Shown piece after piece: positions 47,013-55,421 of a stretch of 64,000 nucleotides of DNA (position 1 is its first letter; each line of letters begins with the position of its first letter). The notes beneath the pieces are model-generated. The model did not search any database, was not told the origin of the DNA, and was given only the letters and a program-made list of their open reading frames with translations. A program made the translations under genes and the position numbers. The stretch spans positions 353,343,267 to 353,407,266 of the forward strand of contig NC_053040.3 in NCBI RefSeq assembly GCF_002575655.3. Reading direction: 5' to 3'. This stretch comes from Aegilops tauschii subsp. strangulata (Eukaryota; Streptophyta; Magnoliopsida; Poales; Poaceae).

Positions 47013-48800
47013 TGTTGGAGAACGTAGCAGAAATTCGAAATTTTCTACGCATCACCAAGATCAATCTATGGAGTAATCTAGCAACGAGGGGAAGGGGAGT
47101 GCATCTACATACCCTTGTAGATCGCGATGCGCAAGCGTTGCAAGAACGCGAATGAGGGAGTCGTACTCGTCGCGATTCAGATCGCGGTTGATTCCGATCT
47201 GAGCACCGAAGAACGGTGCCTCCGCGTTCAACACACGTGCAGCCCGGTGACGTCTCCCACGCCTTGATCCAGCAAGGAGAGAGGGAGAGGTTGGGGAAGA
47301 CTCCATCCAGCAGCAGCACGACGGCGTGGTGGTGATGGAGGAGCGTGGCAATCCCGCAGGGCTTCGCCAAGCACCGCGGGAGAGGAGGAGGAAGAAGAGG
47401 GGTAGGGCTGCACCGAAAGAGAGACGTTCTCCTGTATCTTGGGCAGCCCAAACCTCAACTATATATAGGGGGGGAGGGGGCTGCGCCCCCCTTAGGGTTT
47501 CCACCCCCAAGAGGAGGCGGCCAGCCCTAGATCCCATCAAGGGGGGCGGCCAAGAGGAGGAGAGGGGGGGGGCCCCACTAGATGGGCCCTAAGGCCCATC
47601 TGGACCTAGGGTTTGCCCCCTCCCACTCTCCCATGCGTCTTGGGCCTTGGTGGGGGGGGGCGCACCAGCCCACCTGGGGCTGGTCCCCTCCCACACTTGG
47701 CCCACGCAGCCTTCTGGGGCTGGTGGCCCCACTTGGTGGACCCCCGGGACCCTCCCGGTGGTCCCGGTACATTACCGATTTCACCCGAAACTTTTCCGGT
47801 GACCAAAACAGGACTTCCCATATATAAATCTTTACCTCCGGACCATTCCGGAACTCCTCGTGACGTCCGGGATCTCATCCGGGACTCCGAACAACATTCG
47901 GTAACCACGTACATACTTTCCCTATAACCCTAGCGTCATCGAACCTTAAGCGTGTAGACCCTACGGGTTCGGGAACCATGCAGACATGACCGAGACGTTC
48001 TCCGGTCAATAACCAACAGCGGGATCTGGATACCCATGTTGGCTCCCACATGTTCCATGATGATCTCATCGGATGAACCACGATGTCGGGGATTCAATCA
48101 ATCCCGTATGCAATTCCCTTTGTCCATCGGTATGTTACTTTCCCGAGATTCGATCGTCCGTATCCCTATACCTTGTTCAATCTCGTTACCGGCAAGTCTC
48201 TTTACTCGTTCCGTAACTCACATCATCCCGTGATCAACTCCTTGGTCACATTGTGCACATTATGATGATGTCCTACCGAGTGGGCCCAGAGATACCTCTC
48301 CGTTTACACGGAGTGACAAATCCCAGTCTCGATTCGTGCCAACCCAACAGACACTTTCGGAGATACCTGTAGTGCACCTTTATAGTCACCCAGTTACGTT
48401 GTGACGTTTGGTACACCCAAAGCATTCCTAGGGTATCCGGGAGTTGCACAATCTCATGGTCTAAGGAAATGATACTTGACATTAGAAAAGCTCTGAGCAA
48501 ACGAACTACACGATCTTGTGCTAGGCTTAGGATTGGGTCTTGTCCATCACATCATTCTCCTAATGATGTGATCCCGTTATCAACGACATTCAATGTCCAT
48601 GGTCAGGAAACCGTAACCATCTATTGATCAACGAGCCAGTCAACTAGAGGCTTACTAGGGACATGGTGTTGTCTATGTATCCACACATGTATCTGAGTTT
48701 CCTATCAATACAATTCTAGCATGGATAATAAACGATTATCATGAACAAGGAAATATAATAATAACCTATTTATTATTGCCTCTAGGGCATATTTCCAACA
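47013..48800 (-). repeat. Copia 3 5' LTR, 1788 bp
   Basis: Termini as in the 3' LTR. A TATA-like CCTATATATAG lies near 47458-47470. About 20 substitutions were counted against the partner, plus length changes in a GGA run and poly-G runs. Confidence 0.95.
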
Positions 48801-48805
48801 CATCA

Positions 48806-48960
48806 CCCCCGGGGATCCTAATTTTGTCCCAAGCACAGGCTACATGAGGAGAGGAACCCAAAGCAAGAGAGAAAATGTTTAGCATGGACAAATCAACAGG
48901 AGTTTCCTCAGAAAATTTGAATGAGAATTGGAAAAGTGATCCAATTTCTACCTGCATTGA
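48806..48960 (-). pseudogene. Coiled-coil ORF remnant, upstream part beyond Copia 3
   Basis: The minus frame is open across this stretch (SLFQFSFKFSEETPVDLSM, then SSPHVACAWDKIRIPGGD). It reads toward the CATCA junction, on the far side of which the remnant at 39598-40177 continues. The Copia 3 insertion therefore split this older ORF. Confidence 0.45.
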
Positions 48961-48967
48961 TCCATTG

Positions 48968-49406
48968 ACAGAATTAGAGTGAATTCCACTTTTTACTCTC
49001 TACTTATGCATTTGTGACACTAATTACCCATCAAATGAAAAATTGTCTAGATTACCCATTTAAAAAAGTCTCGACCCTCTTTTTCCGATGCATGTCATTT
49101 GGAAAGGTGTGAGGTGATGATTGAGACTCAAAAATATCAGGAAAACGACGAGCAATCGACCAGATGGTGAAGAGAAGGATGGGCATTATCATCGATGATG
49201 CCCTCTGCTATTTGCATATTTTGACGCACCACATAGACCTAACACGCCTGGGTATTCTAATGGAACATGCGGAATGCCAAAATTGGGTAAAACGTTGTTT
49301 AAAATTTAATATATAGTGTATTTCTGATTTTATTTCACTAAATGGGATAATAAGTATCATAAATGCACAACTATGGGGTAAAAAGTGGAATTCACTCAAA
49401 GAATTA
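48968..49406. mobile_element. Mutator-type MITE (48977-49397)
   Basis: A perfect 20-bp terminal inverted repeat (GAGTGAATTCCACTTTTTAC) bounds 421 bp. The 9-bp flanks are ACAGAATTA (48968-48976) and AAAGAATTA (49398-49406), matching at 8 of 9. The 9-bp duplication points to the Mutator superfamily. There is no coding capacity. Confidence 0.82.
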
Positions 49407-50173
49407 TGGAGTAGTCCTCAGTATATTCCACCAAACCTTTTTGCTAGAGAGCCATTGTGCACTGTCAAATACCATGGATTTTCTACCCCGCAAAAAAGAA
49501 TACCATGGATTTTCTAAAAAAAATAAACTGGATTTTCTAAATTTTCTGGTATTCCGCATAACAGCACAGCAAACAGTGTTTAAAGCAGAGTTAACTGTCA
49601 ATAACGTAGACACACAACGCTTATACACTTGAAACCAAATTATCGCGCATATACTTTTCACTGTAAGCCACCACTTTACGTTCAGCTTTTGCTGTGTGTG
49701 CCCGTCTGCTTTTAACTTCTTGCCCTTTGGCGGAGGATCGATCTGGCTGGCCACAAACCAAACAAAGGTGTCATTGCCCACAACAAACGCCACGGCACCA
49801 CTATGTACTAGTACCACCTATGCGAACGACATTGATCCGGCAGCCACTATCGGCGTCAAGATGTTGTTCCACTGGTCCCTGCGTACATTAACCACACTCG
49901 ATCTCATCCTTATTAACCAACACTGAAGCGAATCCGATTAAGACGCTGGCATGCATGTGACGAGTACCATCTGCCACTGTTGCGCCCATTGGGCCATGAC
50001 TGTAAACTCTTTTCGCCTAATCGCATTTCCAGCTGCCCCCACCCCCCAGTGGCTACCTGGCGCTGGACAAGATTCAAGGCAAGAAAGAGACACGCAGGTT
50101 CGCACGCTCCGTTGTTTATTTCCCCCAGCTCATTCTCTTTATTGGTTCGTCCAACGGATCCAAAATGTCAGAC
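49407..50173. other. Unassigned intergenic DNA
   Basis: I recognise no gene or terminal-repeat structure. A 17-bp phrase, ATACCATGGATTTTCTA, is present twice near 49470 and 49501. This may be ordinary low-copy DNA downstream of the gene at 50477. Confidence 0.4.
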
Positions 50174-50309
50174 TAAAGCCCTGTTCGGAGGCGCTCCACT
50201 TCACGACTCAACTCCTGAAACGGCCGCAGCCGTAGTTAAAAATCATGGAGTGGGCAAACAGGTACTCCGCAGATTCTGCGGAGCCGGTGAAGTGCCGAAC
50301 AGGGCCTAA
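50174..50309. mobile_element. Tourist-like MITE (50177-50306)
   Basis: The ends are GCCCTGTTCGG and its complement CCGAACAGGGC, 130 bp apart, flanked by TAA on each side (50174-50176 and 50307-50309). A three-base TAA/TTA duplication with GGCCCTGTTCGG ends fits PIF/Harbinger Tourist elements. A hAT MITE with a longer, decayed duplication is the alternative. Confidence 0.65.
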
Positions 50310-50476
50310 AATTGCTGACATTTCAAAGTTGCAACGCAACGCGAGCCATTGGGCGCGCTTTCACTTTGGCCCAACGCTGCGACCCAGGAATTGAGGACGA
50401 AGAGGCAACAAAAACAGAGAGAGACCAACGAAGCTATACATGCAAACCGACTACACCACGAAGCTAGGTGGGTTAT

Positions 50477-50863
50477 CTAGCTGTAGATATCCTCCGGGAT
50501 GCTGTGCAACGCCGGCGACCACCGTCCCGGGCGCCTCGCGGCAGCCTCGTTGGTCGCCGCCGCCGCCGTCTGCTTCTTCGCGTGCTGCCTCTTGATGGCG
50601 CTCACTAGCTGCTCCAGCGCGGGCGGCAGGACGAAGGCGCCGCCGCCGGCGACGGCCGCGGCCACCTGCTTGAGCTGCTGCTTGCTCAGCAGGATCTTGA
50701 CGCGCATCGCGCCGCCAGGGCTGGTGGCCGCTGCGTCGGCGACGGGCGTGCCCGTGGACTGCTCGACGGCCGTGACCGTCTTGGCGTCCAGCTGCAGCCG
50801 CGGGCACCTCACCAGCTTCCTGGCGTCCCTCCTCGGGAGCTGCGGGGCGGCCTCCAGCTCCAT
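50477..50863 (-). CDS. Small low-copy plant protein, 128 aa
   Basis: This intact single-exon frame has no resemblance to transposon proteins. The product is rich in Ala, Arg and Lys. Residues about 15-30 read RKLVRCPRLQLDAK, the middle has AMRVKILLSKQQLKQVAAA, and the C-terminus is RRPGRWSPALHSIPEDIYS. A basic 'VKILLSKxxL' core followed by a terminal 'WxPALxSIPE' motif is shared by many small plant proteins related to the DUF4228/PADRE group, whose biochemical role is not established. The ATG at 50863 is preceded by a TATA box about 130 bases upstream. High GC with strong third-position bias is typical of grass monocistronic genes. I am fairly sure it is a gene, less so of the family. Confidence 0.68.
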   Translation of the reverse strand: MELEAAPQLPRRDARKLVRCPRLQLDAKTVTAVEQSTGTPVADAAATSPGGAMRVKILLSKQQLKQVAAAVAGGGAFVLPPALEQLVSAIKRQHAKKQTAAAATNEAAARRPGRWSPALHSIPEDIYS

Positions 50864-50985
50864 GGATCTGATGCTGGCTTGCTCCTCCGCAGTCGCTTCT
50901 TGCTCACTTGCTCTCGTTTTTTCTCGTGTTATGGACTTATGGTAGGGTAGGAGTAGTCGCTGCTCCGATGGGCAGTGGCTGGAGA

Positions 50986-50998
50986 ATGGATATATAAC
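50986..50998 (-). promoter_or_regulatory. TATA box of the 50477-50863 gene
   Basis: The minus strand reads GCGTTATATATCC. Transcription would start near 50960, giving a 5' untranslated region of about 100 bases, a normal distance for a plant gene. Confidence 0.55.
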
Positions 50999-51000
50999 GC

Positions 51001-51765
51001 ATTTCTGCGTGTCTGAGGCTAGGGTTTTATATCATATGCAGAGGCTTACGAGCGAGACAGCTCATAGGCAACTGTCCGCGTAAAGATCGGAAAGGGACGG
51101 CTTAGGTGGAATCTTTTTCTTCAAAAAAGAGATTAGTTAGTTGCGGGTGATTTAATATTTTCGTTACAGCACGTAGTAGGGCCCATGCATCACATGCTAC
51201 CGGAGAAATTTCTCATGACTGGCACCACACCAGTGCCGTTCCCTGCCATGCCATGCAGGTTTGATCTGGATTTCATCGGGAGAGAGAGAGAGAGAGAAAA
51301 TATTTCGCCCACAATGCATACATTTTCTAAGTATGATGCACCAGTAGTATTGCTCTGAGTATTGAACGTAGTTAGTATATGGTGAGGCCTTGTTGGATGT
51401 CAGTCATGTGATCATGTGCTTCTGCATGTATGCGTCTGTACGTTCAGATGAAGGACGCAACAGACGTACAGTACAGATTATTCGCAATAATAATAAGAAA
51501 CAGGGAAGGAATATATCGGCAGGCTCACCGGAAGGAGCGTGTGGGTGTACCCTACATTAAATGGTATGCACGTCTGGACGTACGTACGTACACGGGGAAT
51601 GGTTGCGATGAATTGTCACGACGTACATACGTGTCCGGGAAGAAGTGACCGCTCGACCGAGAGAGAGGCGAGGCAGGGACCAGCGGCAGGTTGTTCATTT
51701 TGGCAGCACGTCTCCACCGTCATATATGCCTGATGAGTGATGCCTGTGCACGGCGGGTGGACAGG
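51001..51765. other. Upstream intergenic DNA with GA microsatellite
   Basis: There is no coding region. A (GA)n run of about 17 bases lies at 51280-51296, and CGTACGTACGTAC is near 51580. This is presumably the distal promoter region of the gene at 50863, up to the Mutator-like element. Confidence 0.5.
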
Positions 51766-52280
51766 GGCAAAATTTCGTGTGTTTTGACCCTTTTCACGTC
51801 TAAAATCAAGATCTGATTCTGTTATGGAAATTTTTTAAGATTTGATCCTTTTGCTACCGCCGGAGACACCGGCGGTAGATGTGTACAGGCTACCGCCGCC
51901 CCTCGTGGTGGTAGGTTCCCTGACGCCGTCTGGCCGCCGTTAACGGCCGTGTACACGTGGCAAAGGACCTACCGCCGCCGTCTATGGCGGTAGGCTATTG
52001 CAACCTACCGCCGGGCTCTCCCACGGTAGGTTCCTGGATAAGGTTTTGAAGGAGGGGGCTGTGCTGCTCCCCCACCCACTCATTCACCCCACTCTTCTTT
52101 CGAGCTCTCACTCTCTCCCCCTCTTCTCCCCCACCAAATCACCCACTAGATCCCCCTGTCCCGTGGATCGAGGTCATTTGCATCACCCAAGGTACCTCCC
52201 CCATCCCCCCTTCATTTGGTTGGTTCAAATCATGCATTTTGCTCATTTTGTTGGAATCACTAGTTCATGGTTTTGTTGTG
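51766..52280 (+). repeat. Left terminal inverted repeat of the Mutator-like element
   Basis: It pairs with 58705-59221 in inverted orientation, with matching landmarks in order: the GGCAAAATTTCGTG terminus, TTTTCACGTCTAAAATCA, TCATTTGCATCACCCAAGGTACC, and CCTTCATTTGGTTGGTTCAAATCAT. It contains several CTACCGCC...GGCGGTAG hairpins. The inner edge is approximate. Confidence 0.85.
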
Positions 52281-52593
52281 GTGAAATCAATGTATATGAT
52301 GCATTTAGGGTAATGTTTGTGCTTTGACAATGTATTGTGTCACTAGCATTGTTTGGGTAGTAAGAAATATCATTTAGGGTTTTGTTAGGGTTGATGACAT
52401 GGTTAGGGTTAAGGTTGTGTTTATGGTTATGCTTAAGTAAATGCCTATATGATGAACTAGTTTAATTAGGGTTTTGTTAGAGTAGGTACCTCTTGAATTA
52501 TAGCTCGATCTACTCCTAGTGTTCTAGTTTTTGTCAAGAGACGTTAGGATTTTTGCCTTGGATGACCGTTATAGTAATCCCTCGACTTGTAGG

Positions 52594-53039
52594 ATGGGAT
52601 CGATCATCTTTGTTGAGACTTCCGCGGAGGCGGCGGCGAAGCGTGAACGTGCAGTCATTGAGGAAAAGATGGACTTGTGGGTCAAAGCCGTTGATGCATT
52701 GAATGCGGCTTGTAGAGATTTTGCAAAGTATTATGTGTCAAGTGCGACGATGCCAGAGTTAAGTTATACCAAGCTAAAGAGAAAAACATAAGCAACCTTA
52801 AGAATGAAGAGAAAAATCATAGACGCGCTCTTGCAAGGCAAATTGCATTGTGTGGAACAAGGGATGAAGTGAATGAGATGGACTTTAACAACCCTGGCCG
52901 GATCATTGATTGGCTAGTTAGGCAAGCATCGTCGGCGATACTTAGTCGGGCAACTCGCTGGGCTTGGGTCCGTGAAAGAAATGATGTCATTTGTTGCAAC
53001 CTCGGGCCGTACGACAAAGATGTCTTGTTGATGGAGTAG
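52594..53039 (+). pseudogene. Accessory gene 1 of the Mutator-like element
   Basis: From the ATG at 52594 (MGSIIFVETSAEAAAKRERA) the frame runs to 52791. After a one-base shift near 52737, another frame continues (CDDARVKLYQAKEKNISNLK) to the stop at 53037-53039. The product would be about 148 residues: an N-terminal helical, coiled-coil-like part, then MDFNNPGRIIDWLVRQ...RATRWAWVRER and a C-terminus YDKDVLLME. I do not recognise the family. The segment after residue about 100 is clearly related to accessory gene 2. An AG acceptor-like CTTGTAG just before the ATG allows an upstream exon. Confidence 0.6.
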
Positions 53040-53214
53040 TAGAGGGGGTTGAAACAAATGATGTTGTAATGTCATTTGGACTGTAATGGCATGTACCCTT
53101 ATCATTTATGCAACCTATGTCATTTGAACCAGTGAGAACATTATAAATAAGTTATGCTTTTTGTTTGTATTGTATCATTTGATTTGAGTTATGGTTTGTT
53201 CCATTTCATGTAGC

Positions 53215-53784
53215 ATGGAAAACATGACCCCGGAGCAGTTGAAGAAAGTATATGAGAAGTGTTGTGGCATTGCATCTAAGAATTTGGTGGCAGCGTCTGA
53301 GAAGATTGTACCGGAGCGACAACTTGCTATCAAGAGGGAGCTTGAAGCATGGTTCAAGAGCAATGATGAGGAGTTTGCTGCCATGATGGATTTCAACAAG
53401 TATCCATTCATGGAGGAACCTTCTGATCTTAAGGAGAGAAAAGTTTTCCGTAGGCTTGTGAAAGAAAAACAGAAGATACTTGATGAGCTGCATGAGAAGG
53501 CATATGCTTGCAGACATTCTGTGGCAACGGAGATATTTTTCTTTGTGAACATAGAAGAATTCCATGAGCTGGACTTGAGAAAACCCGGACAGGTCATTGG
53601 ATGGGCAATCACACAAGGCAAGTCAGAGATTCCGGAACGCCGTGCTCGATGGGCCAGGTTCGGCGAAACGAAAGGTGTGTTGGAGAATTGGGCGGGATCG
53701 TCGGATTATCAACTGAAGCCTAATCCTGATCGTGACGCACAAATTGAACGTCTTATGCGTTTTAGATCTTTCTTTCCGAAGTAG
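53215..53784 (+). CDS. Accessory gene 2 of the Mutator-like element, 189 aa
   Basis: This intact frame begins at the ATG at 53215 (MENMTPEQLKKVYEKCCGI); an in-frame ATG at 53191 is less likely because a splice-acceptor-like CATGTAG lies between them. The protein is charged and mostly helical for 120 residues (EKIVPERQLAIKRELEAWF, EKQKILDELHEKAYA). It then has ELDLRKPGQVIGWAITQGKS and RRARWARFGE, ending MRFRSFFPK. The late motif matches accessory gene 1 in its D-x3-PG-x2-I-x-W and R-x2-RWA positions. There is no signal peptide or membrane segment. The role is unknown; by position it may help transposition, as MURB does in maize, but no similarity to MURB was recognised. Confidence 0.65.
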   Translation: MENMTPEQLKKVYEKCCGIASKNLVAASEKIVPERQLAIKRELEAWFKSNDEEFAAMMDFNKYPFMEEPSDLKERKVFRRLVKEKQKILDELHEKAYACRHSVATEIFFFVNIEEFHELDLRKPGQVIGWAITQGKSEIPERRARWARFGETKGVLENWAGSSDYQLKPNPDRDAQIERLMRFRSFFPK

Positions 53785-54079
53785 AAAATGTATGCTCCGA
53801 GCTTGAGCTTTGTAGTTTGAAGTTATGTCATTCGAATCGCTAGAAGGGGGGCATGGACATGGATCAGTTATGTATGTCTTTTCTACTTGATCATTTCTAG
53901 TTTGAACTTATGTCATTCGAATCGTTAGAAGGGGGACACGAATCGTTAAAAAAGTGTCATTTGTGGACGTAATGAACGATGGTCAGTTATTGATGTCTTT
54001 GCTACTCGATCATTTGTGGATGCTTAGTTCATAGAAAGTTGTAAGAAATGGAAAGGCAAAGGGCTAAAAAATAACATAG

Positions 54080-54445
54080 ATCAGCACCTACCGCCATAGG
54101 CTCCAGCGGTAGGGTGCCCAACCCTACCGTAAAATCAGTGGCCGACTTGGTCACAGAAAAATGGCCAACCCTGCCGCCATAGGCACCGGCGGTAGGTTGA
54201 CCAACCCTACTGGAAAATTAGTGGCCGGCTTGGTCACAGAAAAATGGCTGCTAGGATGGCCAACCCTACCGCCATGATCCCTGGCGGTAGGATCCTACCG
54301 CCGAGCTGGCTGGCGGTAGGGTGGCCAACCCTACCGCAGAACAGGGGACCGTTTCGGTCACAGAACATTTCGCCAACCTACCGCCATACCCTCCGGCGGT
54401 AAGGTTTCATATCCTACCACCATGATGACTGGCGGTAGGGTGCTC
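54080..54445. repeat. Internal array of CTACCGCC/GGCGGTAG hairpins
   Basis: A motif of CCTACCGCC followed within 10-20 bases by GGCGGTAGG recurs about six times, interleaved with a repeated TGGTCACAGAAAAATGGC phrase. The same hairpin motif fills both terminal repeats (51870-52030 and 58960-59130). Confidence 0.8.
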
Positions 54446-54514
54446 TGTTTTCCTCTGTTTTCTCTGTTTTTCTTCTTCATCACTTCAAGACAAATCAAGT
54501 CACGGCAACAGCAA

Positions 54515-54682
54515 AACAAACATAGTTCATGACATAGTTTCATCAAATCGAAGACATAGTTCATGACAGGTTTCACAAATAAAGTACATAGTTCATGATA
54601 GGTATCACAGATCAAAGACATAGTTCATCACATGTTTCTCGAATCGAAGGCATAGTTCATGACTAGTTTTTTGAAACGAAGG
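54515..54682. repeat. Tandem repeat with CATAGTTCATGA core
   Basis: About five degenerate units of 36-40 bp, each with a CATAGTTCATGAC/CATAGTTCATCAC core followed by a GTTTCACAAAT-like segment, lie just downstream of the stop codon of the GRF gene. Confidence 0.75.
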
Positions 54683-54684
54683 CC

Positions 54685-55320
54685 TTATTGGGTCACACGA
54701 GGCCATTTTCCTTTTTTGTCGTGTGCCTCATCCTCCTCTTGGGCTTCACGAGCCCTTGCAAGCTTTCTTGCTCTCTCCTCTTGACGAGCAATCTTCTCCT
54801 TGCGTGCCCTCTCCTCTTCACGCTTCTTGCGCTCCATCCTCTCCTTTTCACGACGCTCTTCATCCACGCCTCTCTGAAATGCTTCTTCAAACAACCGCTG
54901 CCTCCTTAGACAATCTCGATGTTGATCTTTCTTAACATCTTCTGGCACATCTTGATCTATCCATGCGAAGTACTTACAAAGTGGAGGACGAATAAAGAAG
55001 AAATGTGGTGTCATTAGTAAGATAGATTCAATGGTTGACGACATGTTTGAACTTGAACAACTTACCGGCGGTACATCATAGGCGTGAGCTGGACGAGGAC
55101 GATCGTAGGCATAGTTGGGACAAACAAAATACCTTCTTCCTTCCATCCATGATTTCTTGCGGTCGGTGGATACCTTAACTTTGCAAACATCTCCACACCA
55201 ACATGATGGAGTTCTCATATCTTTGTCCTTCACCTTATCCAACTCGGCGTCTGTCCACTTGTCCGGCATATCCTCGCGGTTAGCACATGGTGGCCTCGTT
55301 ACGGAACCGGAAGAAGCCAT
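54685..55320 (-). CDS. GRF-type zinc finger and coiled-coil protein of the Mutator-like element
   Basis: From the ATG at 55320 (MASSGSVTRPPCANRED) the frame is open for 211 codons. Residues about 35-120 hold a GRF-like finger pattern: PSCWCGDVCKVKVS, then GRRYFVCPNYA, and PLCKYFAWID. The C-terminal half is a strongly basic/acidic coiled coil (REKERMERKKREEERARKEK). GRF fingers are thought to bind nucleic acid and are common in proteins carried by plant transposons. A GTAAGT donor after DVPP (near 55066) suggests that about 80 bases are an intron in the finger. No AG acceptor is present where homologues would need it, although the frame also reads straight through. Confidence 0.68.
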   Translation of the reverse strand: MASSGSVTRPPCANREDMPDKWTDAELDKVKDKDMRTPSCWCGDVCKVKVSTDRKKSWMEGRRYFVCPNYAYDRPRPAHAYDVPPVSCSSSNMSSTIESILLMTPHFFFIRPPLCKYFAWIDQDVPEDVKKDQHRDCLRRQRLFEEAFQRGVDEERREKERMERKKREEERARKEKIARQEERARKLARAREAQEEDEAHDKKGKWPRVTQ

Positions 55321-55421
55321 GCCTATAAAGACAAATTTGATAGTTAGTAAAGTAAAATAACATGTATGTATGCAAAAAAACAAATAAACAAGACCAAATA
55401 ACAAGTACCATTCACCTTATT

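Larger units (their letters stand above)
40178..48805 (-). mobile_element. Copia 3: complete BARE/Angela-type copia with decayed coding region, TSD CATCA
   Basis: The element spans 40183-48800 with CATCA at 40178-40182 and 48801-48805. The LTRs (1783 and 1788 bp) differ at about 20 sites plus small indels. PBS, leader and PPT are all present and close to those of Copia 1. In contrast gag-pol is scrambled by many stops and indels. The insertion is therefore recent, yet it copied an already defective interior, so transposition must have used proteins supplied in trans. Confidence 0.93.

Noticed and set aside
50451..50945. Alternative frames of 118 and 148 codons overlapping the low-copy gene
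   Set aside because: Out-of-frame shadows in GC-rich DNA; only the 128-codon minus frame has a plausible conserved C-terminus and a promoter in the right place.
51280..51296. GA microsatellite as a regulatory element
   Set aside because: GAGA tracts can be promoter elements in plants, but at about 300 bases above the TATA box and with no other evidence I list it only as a simple repeat.
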